10,720 nucleotides of DNA from positions 1 to 10,720 of the forward strand of contig CAZPEM010000115.1 in assembly GCA_964585575.1 (NCBI GenBank), written 5' to 3'. The DNA comes from UBA4655 sp964585575. GTDB taxonomy: Bacteria; Planctomycetota; Planctomycetia; Pirellulales; UBA1268. Shown piece after piece: positions 1 through 6,604 of this stretch (positions are counted from its first letter, which is position 1; each line of letters starts with the position of its first letter). Position numbers and translations under genes: made by a program. The notes beneath the pieces are model-generated. The model was not told where the DNA came from. It did not search any database and was given only the letters and a program-made list of their open reading frames with translations.

Positions 1-290
1 AGGATCCGGTTGTTGAACGTGCCCGGCTCGCTCTCGTCGGCGTTCACGCAGAGGTAGATCGGCCCGGGATGGTCCTTCGGCAAAAACGTCCACTTGAGGC
101 CCGTCGAGAAGCCCGCGCCGCCGCGGCCGCGCAAGCCCGAAGACTTCACCATCTCGACCACGTCGGCCGGCTGCTTCTCGGCGAGCGCCTTGGCCACCGG
201 TGCATAGCCGCCGCGGGCGGCGTAACTCGCGAGCGTGTGGCCATCCGGCACGCCGACGGCCTCGAGCAGGACGGGTTTGAATGCAGCCAT
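1..290 (-). CDS. nuoF: NADH-quinone oxidoreductase subunit F, N-terminal part (runs off left edge)
   Basis: NuoF is the NADH- and FMN-binding subunit of the peripheral arm of complex I, and it also carries the N3 [4Fe-4S] cluster. The first 96 codons are visible, read from an ATG at 290. Residues 16-39 carry the family's N-terminal pattern (DGHTLASYAARGGY followed by an alanine- and lysine-rich helix). Residues 55-61, GRGGAGF, are the glycine-rich FMN/NADH loop, and residues 83-92, NADESEPGTF, are a second nucleotide-site block. The cluster-ligand cysteines lie in the missing part. The start is 2 nt beyond the nuoE stop, and a weak AGGG-type ribosome site sits further upstream than usual, so translation is probably coupled to nuoE. 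Nothing suggests a pseudogene; only the window edge truncates it. Confidence 0.95.
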   Translation of the reverse strand, partial: MAAFKPVLLEAVGVPDGHTLASYAARGGYAPVAKALAEKQPADVVEMVKSSGLRGRGGAGFSTGLKWTFLPKDHPGPIYLCVNADESEPGTFNNRI

Positions 291-292
291 GG

Positions 293-790
293 TCAGGTGG
301 CCCTCGCGCGTGGCTTCTGGAGCTCGGCCTGGGCGGCCTCGGGCGTCATGTTCGCCAGCAGGTCGTCGTTGGCGAGGATGCAGGGTGCGAAGTCGCAGGC
401 CCCGAGGCACTCCGCCGGCTCGATCGTCAGCCGCCCGTCGGGCGTCGTGCCGTAGGGCTCGATGCCGTTGGCGTGGCAGAGATGCTCGAGCAGCGAGTCG
501 CCCCCCCGCAGCGCACAGGAGACCGACCGGCAGACGAACGCCCGCACCTGCCCGCATGGCTTTTCCTGCGGGAAGAACTGATAGAAGGAGAGCGTGTCCT
601 GAACCTCCGCGGGCGCCAGGCCCAGCAGTTCGGCGATCTCGACCACCGCCTCGAGCGGCACGTGCCGCAGCTCGGCGTAGACGACATGGAGCGCCGGCAG
701 CGTGAGCGCCCGGCGGTTCGGATACCGCGGCGCGAGCGACTCGATCTTCGCGACCATCTCGTCGGTGAGGATTTTCTTCCGGGCGATCAT
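293..790 (-). CDS. nuoE: NADH-quinone oxidoreductase subunit E (24 kDa, [2Fe-2S])
   Basis: A 165-aa thioredoxin-fold subunit that carries the N1a [2Fe-2S] cluster next to NuoF in complex I. The four ligands follow the family spacing: Cys87 and Cys92 (C-x4-C), then Cys128 and Cys132 (C-x3-C, in ECLGACDFAPC). The segment LSFYQFF at 67-73, ahead of the cluster, is also typical. Length is normal for the family. I chose the ATG at 790 because its ATGA overlaps the nuoD stop and a GGAG lies 8 nt upstream; the longer frame to 910 only adds arginine-rich sequence antisense to the normal nuoD frame. It is followed 2 nt later by nuoF. Confidence 0.96.
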   Translation of the reverse strand: MIARKKILTDEMVAKIESLAPRYPNRRALTLPALHVVYAELRHVPLEAVVEIAELLGLAPAEVQDTLSFYQFFPQEKPCGQVRAFVCRSVSCALRGGDSLLEHLCHANGIEPYGTTPDGRLTIEPAECLGACDFAPCILANDDLLANMTPEAAQAELQKPRARAT

Positions 791-2013
791 CGATCGAGCT
801 CCGCGGCGATGATGTTGAGGCTGCCGAGCACGGCGACGACGTCGGAGAGCGTGTGGCCCCGGATGAGGTGCGGAAAGATCGCGAAGTGGAGCACCGACGG
901 CGGCCGGCACCTCGCCCGGTAGGCGTTCTCGCCGCCGTCGCCGACGACGTAGAAGCCGAGTTCGCCGTTGGGCGCCTCGATCGCGGCGTACGACTCCTCG
1001 CGGGGGACCTCGAAGCCGCGGTTGGCCATCGAGAGCTCGAAGTGCGAGATCGTGCCCTCGATCGTGGAGTAGACCTGCTTCTTCGTCGGCAGCGCCGTCC
1101 GCTGGTCGATGCCGACGTTCACGGGCCCGCTCGGCAGGTTCTCGAGGGCCTGCGAGACGATCTTCAGGCTCTCCCGCATCTCCGCCATCCGCACGAGGTA
1201 GCGGGCGTAGCAGTCGCCGGCGCTCGCACAGCAGACCTTGAAGTCGAAGTCGCGGTAGGCGAGGTAGGGCTCGTCCTTCCGCAGGTCGCGGGTCACGCCG
1301 CTGGCCCGCGCGACGGGGCCGGTGGCGCTGCGGTTGGTCGCCTCGGCCTTCGAGAGCACGCCGACCCCCTTCGTGCGATCGACGAAGATCCGATTCCGCG
1401 TGAGCAGCCGCTCCATGTCGTCGAGCGTCTTCGGGAAGGTCTTGAGGAACGTGCGGATCTTCTCGATCACCAGCGGCGTGAAATCCTGCGAGGCGCCGCC
1501 GACCCGCGTGTAGGAGTTGGTGAACCTCGCTCCGCAGAGCGTCTCGAAGATGTCGTAGATCACCTCACGCTGGTAGAAGGCGTAGAGGAAGAAGGTGAAG
1601 GCGCCGGTGTCGAGGCCGACCGCCCCGTTGCAGAGGAGGTGGTCGCTGATCCGGGCGAGTTCCGCGACGATCACGCGGATGTACTTGCACCGTGGGGTCA
1701 GGTCGATGCCCAGGAGACGCTCGACGGCCTCGTGCCAGGCGACGTTGTTGGCCATCGGCGAGATGTAGTTCATTCGGTCGGTCACCGTCACGTACTGGTT
1801 GAACGTGAGGTGCTCGCCGATCTTCTCGAAGCCCGAGTGGAGGTAGCCCATCTCCGGCATCGCGTCGACCACCCGCTCCCCCTCGAGCTTGAGCACGAGC
1901 CGCAGGGTCGTGTGGGTGGCGGGATGCTGCGGGCCGAAGTTGAGCGTCCAGAGATAGTCCTCGCTCCGCTCGGCGGGCGTCGCGACGTCGAACTCGGTCG
2001 TGGCGATCGACAT
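787..2013 (-). CDS. nuoD: NADH-quinone oxidoreductase subunit D (49 kDa)
   Basis: A 408-aa subunit that forms the ubiquinone/menaquinone-binding pocket with NuoB. The N-terminal block LNFGPQHPATH (24-34) and the block around MNYISPM (81-87) are clear. His34, Tyr83 and Asp135 correspond to bovine His59, Tyr108 and Asp160, with one constant 25-residue offset by my reading, so the quinone-site residues are kept. RVGGASQDF and GDCYARYLVRM are family signatures. Oddities are Thr instead of the usual Gly after the second histidine, a Cys-Cys pair before GDCYARY, and a C terminus NIIAAELDR where DIVFGEVDR is common. NuoC and NuoD are separate, not fused as in E. coli. A GGAG lies 8 nt before the ATG. 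The stop overlaps the nuoE start by 4 nt. Confidence 0.97.
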   Translation of the reverse strand: MSIATTEFDVATPAERSEDYLWTLNFGPQHPATHTTLRLVLKLEGERVVDAMPEMGYLHSGFEKIGEHLTFNQYVTVTDRMNYISPMANNVAWHEAVERLLGIDLTPRCKYIRVIVAELARISDHLLCNGAVGLDTGAFTFFLYAFYQREVIYDIFETLCGARFTNSYTRVGGASQDFTPLVIEKIRTFLKTFPKTLDDMERLLTRNRIFVDRTKGVGVLSKAEATNRSATGPVARASGVTRDLRKDEPYLAYRDFDFKVCCASAGDCYARYLVRMAEMRESLKIVSQALENLPSGPVNVGIDQRTALPTKKQVYSTIEGTISHFELSMANRGFEVPREESYAAIEAPNGELGFYVVGDGGENAYRARCRPPSVLHFAIFPHLIRGHTLSDVVAVLGSLNIIAAELDR

Positions 2014-2017
2014 GGGC

Positions 2018-2593
2018 TCAGCTCCGATCCCGGGTGAGGACGGGGAAGTTGTGCCGCTCGCCGCGGCCCTGGAGCGGATAGTCCTTGCGGAGCGGGTGGG
2101 CGGAGAACTCCTCCGGCATCACGAGCCGCCGCAGGTCGGGATGCCCCTCGAAGCGGATGCCGAAGAGATCCCACACCTCCCGCTCGAGCCAGTTGGCCCC
2201 TTCCCAGAGCGGGACGACGCTTCGCACGACCGGGCAGGAATCTTCCCCCTCCACCGGCTCGTCGACGAACACCCGGACCGTGAGCCTGGCATTCGTGGCC
2301 GTCGAGGCGAGCAGGTAGACGAGGCCGAACCTGTGCTTCGCACTGCGGTATTCCAGGTAGTCGACGCAGCTGACGTCGACGAGCAGGTCGAAGCCGGCCT
2401 CCTGCAGGGTCGCGAGGAGATCGAACGACCGCTCGGCGGGCACGACGAGACGCCGCTGGCCACGGAACACCGACGACTCGATGCCGGGAAACGCCGTCGA
2501 CACGGCGGCAATCGCCTCATCGGCGGCGCGTTCGGCCCCGGTGCTGGCGGGATCGTGGCTGGAGGAGTCGTGGCTGGCGGTCGCTTCGGGCAT
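2018..2593 (-). CDS. nuoC: NADH-quinone oxidoreductase subunit C (30 kDa)
   Basis: A 191-aa structural subunit of the peripheral arm that contacts NuoD and NuoB. It carries no cofactor. The family signature is intact from Trp135 to Leu174: LEREVWDLFGIRFEGHPDLR, then a short MPEEF segment and HPLRKDYPL. Residues 1-27 form a Ser/His/Asp/Ala-rich tail that looks disordered. Within it a short SHD-type repeat reflects a repeated TCGTGGCTGG in the DNA. The ATG at 2593 gives a normal-sized protein; the frame runs open further upstream only because it is antisense-compatible with nuoB. There is no convincing ribosome site at this start, so coupling to nuoB (16 nt upstream) is likely. The nuoD start follows 4 nt after the stop. 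Confidence 0.95.
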   Translation of the reverse strand: MPEATASHDSSSHDPASTGAERAADEAIAAVSTAFPGIESSVFRGQRRLVVPAERSFDLLATLQEAGFDLLVDVSCVDYLEYRSAKHRFGLVYLLASTATNARLTVRVFVDEPVEGEDSCPVVRSVVPLWEGANWLEREVWDLFGIRFEGHPDLRRLVMPEEFSAHPLRKDYPLQGRGERHNFPVLTRDRS

Positions 2594-2609
2594 GAGTCTC
2601 GGGGGCGGG

Positions 2610-3236
2610 CTAACGGGCGGAGGAGGATTCAGCGAGCTCGGAGAGCCGCCGCTGAAGGACGGGGTTGCGGGAGGCGTCGATCGTGAGCGGATCGGCCGAC
2701 TCGACGAGGGCCCGCTTGCGGAGCTGACGGCCGGCCGTGTCGAACTCGCGGCCCGTGATCGTGCCCTCCCGCTGGATCTTGTCCTGGAGGTCGATGATCG
2801 CCTGGATGAGCTGCTCGGGCCGGGGCGGGCAGCCGGGCACGTACATGTCCACGGGGATGAACCGGTCGATCCCCTGCACCACCGCGTAGGTGTCGAACAC
2901 GCCTCCCGTGCTCGCACAGGCTCCCATCGAGATGCACCACTTCGGCTCGCTCATTTGCAGCCAGATCCGCTGGAGCACCGGCAGCATCTTCATGACGACA
3001 CGGCCCGCCACGATCATGAGGTCGCACTGGCGGGGACTGAACCGGAACACCTCCGCCCCGAACCGGGCGAGGTCGTGCTTGCTGGCGCCCGTGGCCATGA
3101 GCTCGATGCCGCAGCAGGCCGTCGCGAAGGGCATCGGCCAGAGGCTGTTCTTCCGGCACCAGTTGGCAAGCTCGTCGAGCCTGCTGACCACGACGTTCTC
3201 GGGAAGCTCCAGACCGGGTGAAGGATTCACCGCCAT
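2610..3236 (-). CDS. nuoB: NADH-quinone oxidoreductase subunit B (N2 cluster)
   Basis: A 208-aa subunit that holds the terminal N2 [4Fe-4S] cluster, which passes electrons to quinone at the NuoB/NuoD interface. Cluster ligands are the adjacent Cys41-Cys42 (TACCGIEL), Cys107 (GACASTGG) and Cys136 (PGCPPRPE), as expected for the family. The ATG at 3236 is preceded by AAGGGGG at good spacing and overlaps the end of nuoA by 10 nt. A much longer upstream-open frame is arginine-rich noise across nuoA. The C-terminal 45 residues after the core fold are charged and less conserved. The order nuoA-B-C-D-E-F is the standard operon order. Confidence 0.97.
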   Translation of the reverse strand: MAVNPSPGLELPENVVVSRLDELANWCRKNSLWPMPFATACCGIELMATGASKHDLARFGAEVFRFSPRQCDLMIVAGRVVMKMLPVLQRIWLQMSEPKWCISMGACASTGGVFDTYAVVQGIDRFIPVDMYVPGCPPRPEQLIQAIIDLQDKIQREGTITGREFDTAGRQLRKRALVESADPLTIDASRNPVLQRRLSELAESSSAR

Positions 3237-3622
3237 CGAAAAACCCCCTTTCGCCAGTCGTACGCGAAACCGACCACGACCAGGGCGGTGAACGCCATCG
3301 CCCCGGCGAAGACGAGCCCCCGTCCGCTCACGAGCCCGTCGGCCACGGCCGCGTCGATTCCGGCCGGCGAGCGGCTCGCGACGGCCCATGGGTAGAGGAA
3401 GAGTAGTTCCACGTCGAAGACCAGGAACGTGATCGCCACGAGGTGGAAGCGGACGTCGAACCGTCGCTTCGTGTCGTGAATCGGGTCCATGCCGCTCTCG
3501 TACGGCATCTCCTTCACGGCCGTGACCCGCTTTGGGCCGATCAGTTCCGCGAAAACCAACAGTCCCACGGAGACCGCCGCAGCGATCAGGACGAACAGGA
3601 GGACTGGAAGAATGGCGTCCAT
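3227..3622 (-). CDS. nuoA: NADH-quinone oxidoreductase subunit A
   Basis: A 131-aa membrane subunit with three predicted transmembrane helices, at about residues 4-26, 60-79 and 102-120. The loop signature YESGMDPIHDTKRRFDVRFH, followed by an FDVELLFLYPWA block (69-80), is characteristic of the family, including the conserved acidic pair in helix 2. It is the first gene of the visible nuo operon. The ATG at 3622 has only a weak GGAA upstream. An out-of-frame ATG 13 nt earlier belongs to no credible protein. Two terminator-like hairpins lie directly upstream (3642-3711), the nearer ending about 20 nt from the start codon, so how this operon is transcribed is not obvious. Confidence 0.96.
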   Translation of the reverse strand: MDAILPVLLFVLIAAAVSVGLLVFAELIGPKRVTAVKEMPYESGMDPIHDTKRRFDVRFHLVAITFLVFDVELLFLYPWAVASRSPAGIDAAVADGLVSGRGLVFAGAMAFTALVVVGFAYDWRKGVFRWR

Positions 3623-3641
3623 GGGGCCGTTCCATGCGGGG

Positions 3642-3676
3642 AAAAACCGACTTCGTGAAATTCGTCACAAAGTCGG
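3642..3676 (-). terminator. Intrinsic terminator or attenuator directly upstream of nuoA
   Basis: On the minus strand the sequence forms a 12-bp stem, CCGACTTTGTGA with TCACGAAGTCGG (one T:G wobble in RNA), around a 6-nt loop CGAATT, followed at once by five T. The arms are 3665-3676 and 3647-3658, and the T-tract is 3646-3642. The layout is that of a rho-independent terminator for transcription running toward nuoA. It could end the sulfotransferase transcript, act as an attenuator in the nuo leader, or be a protein-binding palindrome. Confidence 0.65.
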
Positions 3677-3681
3677 CTCCG

Positions 3682-3711
3682 AAAAAAGCCGGGAGGCTGC
3701 CGCCTGCCGGC
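3682..3711 (-). terminator. Intrinsic terminator downstream of the sulfotransferase unit
   Basis: Reading the minus strand, GCCGG-C-AGGC pairs with GCCT-C-CCGGC around the tetraloop GGCA, giving ten stem positions with a single C:C mismatch. The stem (3711-3688) is followed immediately by six T (3687-3682). It lies about 124 nt past the stop of the sulfotransferase gene and 5 nt ahead of the second terminator at 3676-3642. The pair therefore looks like a tandem terminator. Confidence 0.65.
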
Positions 3712-3730
3712 CCTTGTCGAAACCGTCCAA

Positions 3731-3736
3731 GTTATA
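3731..3736 (-). promoter_or_regulatory. Weak candidate -10 box upstream of nuoA
   Basis: TATAAC on the minus strand (5 of 6 matches to the sigma70 -10 consensus) stands out in GC-rich DNA. A start near 3724 would give a leader of about 100 nt containing both terminator hairpins. No good -35 is present: the hexamer at 17-bp spacing is TCGCCG. The call is weak. An upstream promoter with read-through, or a non-sigma70 promoter, is equally possible. Confidence 0.2.
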
Positions 3737-3834
3737 CAGTCGGAGTCCCGGACCGGCGAGAACGTCGCCGGCAACGCCTCCGGGAGGCCGAACGGCCGCG
3801 ATTTCGCGGGGCTTCGCCCGCCGGGCGGTCGGGC

Positions 3835-4671
3835 TCACGCCGCCTTCCGCCGGTGGGCGGCCGACGGGCACCAGCCGATGAGGTCGGTCAGCCGCCGTTC
3901 GTGCGGCTCGTAGAAGCTCTCCAGCCGCGACCGGGTCGCCGCCTGCATCGCCTCGCCGTGCCGGCCCTCGTTCCTCGCCGCGAAGGTGGGCGGCTCCCAG
4001 GGATCGACGCCGATGAAGGCGAGCACCTCCGCGAGCACTCCCCGCGGATCCGCGAAGAGCCGTCCGGCATCGATGACCAGCAGTTGGTCGGCTGGGAAGC
4101 AGGACCGCCAGCGGAGCAGCTGTTCCGCGTAGAGGCCGCGGCGAAGATAGGAGTAGCGCTTGTGGACGAGGCTCACGGCATGCGGATCGGAAAGGAGCCT
4201 CGCCTCCTCGCCGGCGAGCCGTTCCTCCTCGCCGTCGATCGCGTCCTCGAAGGAGAGGTTCTCCCTGCCGAGCCGGCGATTGTTGTGGTAGTGGGAGAAC
4301 GCGCGATCGACCGGGTCGCGAAGGAGAATCACGAGCTTCACATCGGGCACGAGCTCGCGGATCCTTGCCGGAACACGCGGCTCGAAGAGGTAGTAGGGGC
4401 TCGATTCGAACGGCAACGGCGCGGCGGCCGGCGCGCGGCCCTGTGGTCGCGGAAACCGTCTCGCGTACCAGCCGGGGCCCCGGTGGAAGTTCATGTCGAA
4501 ATAGTGGACCTCCTTCTCGTGCGACGGGGCGAGCTGCGGATGCCCCTCGAGGTAGGCGAAGAGCGACGTGGTGCCGGCCTTCATCGCCCCCGGGATGATG
4601 AGCCTCGGGAGCGATCGGCGGTCGGGTGAGCCACCGCCGCGGACGAGTTGGGGAAGGAATCGGAGTGGCAT
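3835..4671 (-). CDS. Sulfotransferase, NDST-like (Sulfotransfer_1 family)
   Basis: A 278-aa probable PAPS-dependent sulfotransferase; the acceptor is unknown but probably a saccharide. Residues 28-37, GAMKAGTTSL, form the 5'-phosphosulfate loop, with Lys31 as the key lysine. VKLVILLRDPVDRAFSHYH (111-129) is the 3'-phosphate site, with Arg118 and Ser126. YLRRGLYAEQLLRW (175-188) resembles the segment conserved in bacterial and heparan N-deacetylase/N-sulfotransferase-type domains, and HEKEVHYFD (51-59) is also typical. There is no signal peptide or membrane helix, so it should be cytosolic. I prefer the ATG at 4671, with GAGGAG just upstream; a GTG at 4683 overlaps the preceding stop and is the alternative. 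It is the second gene of a two-gene unit with the DUF115-like gene and is followed by tandem terminators. Confidence 0.87.
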   Translation of the reverse strand: MPLRFLPQLVRGGGSPDRRSLPRLIIPGAMKAGTTSLFAYLEGHPQLAPSHEKEVHYFDMNFHRGPGWYARRFPRPQGRAPAAAPLPFESSPYYLFEPRVPARIRELVPDVKLVILLRDPVDRAFSHYHNNRRLGRENLSFEDAIDGEEERLAGEEARLLSDPHAVSLVHKRYSYLRRGLYAEQLLRWRSCFPADQLLVIDAGRLFADPRGVLAEVLAFIGVDPWEPPTFAARNEGRHGEAMQAATRSRLESFYEPHERRLTDLIGWCPSAAHRRKAA

Positions 4672-4679
4672 GGATCTCC

Positions 4680-5645
4680 TCACGCGGCCGCCGGCCGCCC
4701 TCCAGTCGCCCCTGCTCCGTCGCGACGCTCGAGGAGGGCGAGCAGGTCATTGCCGTCGGCCTTCGGAATGATCGAGCCGGGCAGTCGCGAGTGGGGCGAT
4801 CCGTTGACGAGCCTCCGGCCCGACCGCCTGAGGTATTCGGCGATGAGTTCGAATGCGGGCTCGATCCGTCGCTCGTAGGCTTGCGACAGCTCGCTCGCCG
4901 CCGGATCGGTCTCGGCGTAGAACCGCGGCCCATCGGAGAGATCGACGCCGAACATGAAGATCTCCCGGTGGCCGATGCCGAAGAGAACCTGGATCGCGTC
5001 GAAGACGACCGTGCCGGCAGGGCAGGTGCCGCGGATTGGATCGAGCGAGAACACGAGGTCGCCGCCGGCGGTCGCGATCACGTTCGGATCACGGGCCAGC
5101 TCGCGGTTCGTCGGACGCGGTCGCTTGAAGGGGCGTCGGAGATCCTCGCGGAGGAACAGTTCGACGCCCTCGAACGCGTCGGGGGCGGCGACCATCGCCG
5201 CGAAGGCGGACATTGGTCCGAGCACGACCGCATCGGAGACCCTCGTGCCTGCCCGGAACAACTCCGGCTTCTCGAGGATGAATCGGTAGTCGCTGACGAG
5301 GTAGTAGTCGGGCCGCCTGCCGACCGCGGCCGCCGCCTCGACCGAACCGTTCACGCAGCAGACCGGCCGGTCGAAAAGCCGCTCGAGCCGCTGAAGCGAT
5401 CGCACGCTCGGCCCCGAGGCGAGCACGGACACGACGTCCCCGCGCCGCCGAAGCTGTCGGAGGCTCTTGGCCTTCAACTCGCCGCGGCCTTCCCAGCGGA
5501 TCGTGAAGCCGAGGTCGTCTTCCTCGATCGACTGCCGCGAAGCGAAGCTACGGTTGTGCCACTGCCGCGGGCCGCCGACGACTCGGTACCACGCCGCCCG
5601 CAGCAGCTCTTCGAAGGGCGATTGCTCGGGAAACTTGAATGCCAT
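4680..5645 (-). CDS. DUF115/GT42-like Rossmann-fold protein, putative glycan-modifying enzyme
   Basis: A 321-aa soluble protein of uncertain function. Residues 71-80, VVSVLASGPS, resemble the nucleotide-binding GNGPS loop seen in DUF115 (MptE-like) proteins and GT42 sialyltransferases. PDYYLVSDYRF (112-122) fits the next strand-loop. PAGTVVFDAIQVLFGIGHRE then IFMFGVDL (209-236) matches the superfamily pattern of a helix, LG, a hydrophobic strand, then G-x-D-[FL]. A late LVNGSPHSRL (279-288) resembles the C-terminal N-x-S-x-x-S segment. The start at 5645 has GAGG about 8 nt upstream. The neighbouring sulfotransferase start lies only 8 nt beyond its stop, which suggests a shared pathway. Residues 1-65 are not recognisable, and the C terminus ends in an Ala/Gly tail. 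I assign a fold, not a reaction. Confidence 0.72.
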   Translation of the reverse strand: MAFKFPEQSPFEELLRAAWYRVVGGPRQWHNRSFASRQSIEEDDLGFTIRWEGRGELKAKSLRQLRRRGDVVSVLASGPSVRSLQRLERLFDRPVCCVNGSVEAAAAVGRRPDYYLVSDYRFILEKPELFRAGTRVSDAVVLGPMSAFAAMVAAPDAFEGVELFLREDLRRPFKRPRPTNRELARDPNVIATAGGDLVFSLDPIRGTCPAGTVVFDAIQVLFGIGHREIFMFGVDLSDGPRFYAETDPAASELSQAYERRIEPAFELIAEYLRRSGRRLVNGSPHSRLPGSIIPKADGNDLLALLERRDGAGATGGRPAAA

Positions 5646-5904
5646 CCGGCAGCCTCAGCGAAGGAACGCCCGCGTTGGACGGTCATCGGCATTTCGCGGC
5701 CCTTCAATCCACTACGACCCGCTTCATCGGCGCGGATGACGGGTTTCCCCCAGACCGCCTCGGCTGCCGGGGCGGCCCCGGGCAACGATCGGCCGGCCCC
5801 GTTTCGGTACGGAACGCGGCCGCGTTGAAGGGCGGCAGGCCACCGGGAATTGCTCCCCAAGATCACCCGTGCGAAGTGAATCGGCCACCGGGGGCGTTGC
5901 CGAA

Positions 5905-5910
5905 TATAAT
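5905..5910 (+). promoter_or_regulatory. Consensus -10 box upstream of msrB
   Basis: A perfect TATAAT inside GC-rich DNA, about 143 nt before the msrB start codon. Initiation would fall near 5916-5918. The -35 position at 17-bp spacing (CGGCCA) is poor, so an activator or a different sigma factor may be involved. The initiation point coincides with the left arm of an inverted repeat. Confidence 0.5.
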
Positions 5911-5914
5911 CCGA

Positions 5915-5950
5915 CGCGGGAGGGTAGCGCGAAAACGAACCCCTCCCGCG
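5915..5950 (+). repeat. Perfect 10-bp inverted repeat at the predicted transcription start
   Basis: CGCGGGAGGG (5915-5924) and CCCTCCCGCG (5941-5950) are exact reverse complements separated by 16 nt. There is no T-tract after either arm, so this is not an intrinsic terminator. Its position immediately after the TATAAT box suggests either an operator or a stable hairpin at the very 5' end of the msrB transcript. Confidence 0.6.
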
Positions 5951-6052
5951 AGCCCAAGACGTTCCCGACCCGCGAACACAGGCACCTGAAATTCGCCGGC
6001 GATCCGGGGGAGCAGCCGCCCCTCCTGCCACGTCCTCCTCGGAGCCTCCGCC

Positions 6053-6604
6053 ATGAAGATTCCTTCTGCCGCCTTTCTCATCCTCGGTGCCGCCGCCGCG
6101 GCCGCCGCCGAACCTGCGGGCCCGCCCGCCCGTTCTGCCGCCGCGGCCGCCGTGAGGAATCCCGCCCTTCTCGGCAAGGTTCCCGACGCCGAAATCCCGA
6201 AGACCGATGCCGAGTGGAGGCGTCGGCTCACGCGCGAGCAGTTTCAAGTCACGCGCAAGAAGGGGACGGAGCAGGCGTTCACCGGCAAGTACACCGACAC
6301 CCAAACCCCGGGCACCTACCGCTGCATCTGCTGCGGCGAACCGCTCTTCACGTCGGGTGAGAAGTATCACAGCGGCTGCGGATATCCGAGTTTCTATGCG
6401 CCGATCGACAAGGTGCGCAACAAGACGGTGGCGGAGCATGAAGACTGGTCGATGGCCAACGTGCCCGGCTTCGGCGTGCGGACGGAAGTGACGTGCCACC
6501 GCTGCGGGGCGCACCTCGGGCACGTGTTCAACGACGGCCCGCCCCCGACGGGCCTCCGCTACTGCATCAATTCCGCGGCGATCACGCTCGATCCGCAGAA
6601 GTGA
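6053..6604 (+). CDS. msrB: Peptide-methionine (R)-S-oxide reductase MsrB, exported
   Basis: A 183-aa enzyme that reduces methionine-R-sulfoxide in proteins back to methionine. Residues 1-19 look like a Sec signal peptide (Lys2, then a hydrophobic Ala-rich stretch, with likely cleavage near the Ala-Glu at 19-20). Residues 20-50 form a linker, so the enzyme probably works in the periplasm. Zinc ligands are Cys91/Cys94 (CICC) and Cys148/Cys151 (CHRC). The catalytic Cys171 is in RYCINSAA, and Cys109 in SGCGYPSF sits where many family members have the resolving cysteine. EHEDWSM (128-134) and HLGHVFNDGP (154-163) are further MsrB blocks. The ATG has GGAG 8 nt upstream. Electron donor genes (such as ccdA or thioredoxin-like) are not in view. 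Identification is secure; export is inferred. Confidence 0.95.
   Translation: MKIPSAAFLILGAAAAAAAEPAGPPARSAAAAAVRNPALLGKVPDAEIPKTDAEWRRRLTREQFQVTRKKGTEQAFTGKYTDTQTPGTYRCICCGEPLFTSGEKYHSGCGYPSFYAPIDKVRNKTVAEHEDWSMANVPGFGVRTEVTCHRCGAHLGHVFNDGPPPTGLRYCINSAAITLDPQK

Larger units (their letters stand above)
5646..6052. other. Divergent intergenic region between the DUF115-like gene and msrB
   Basis: This 407-bp stretch separates the minus-strand unit from msrB. I see no convincing gene; open frames crossing it are short and arginine/proline-rich. It holds a consensus TATAAT with an adjacent hairpin on the msrB side, and a GC-rich palindrome CCGGGG-cgg-CCCCGG at 5767-5781 on the other side. The AT-rich box at 5904-5910 also reads as TATATT on the minus strand, so divergent initiation is conceivable, but no good -35 was found for either direction. 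Confidence 0.6.

Noticed and set aside
853..2037. Long plus-strand open frame of 394 codons
   Set aside because: It is antisense to nuoD, arises from the GC-rich codon pattern, and reads as Arg/Val/Glu-rich sequence without any family motif.
3665..4933. Minus-strand open frame of 422 codons across the sulfotransferase gene
   Set aside because: It lies in another frame over two genes with clear motifs and consists of Arg/Ala/Pro-rich sequence; it also runs through the tandem terminators.
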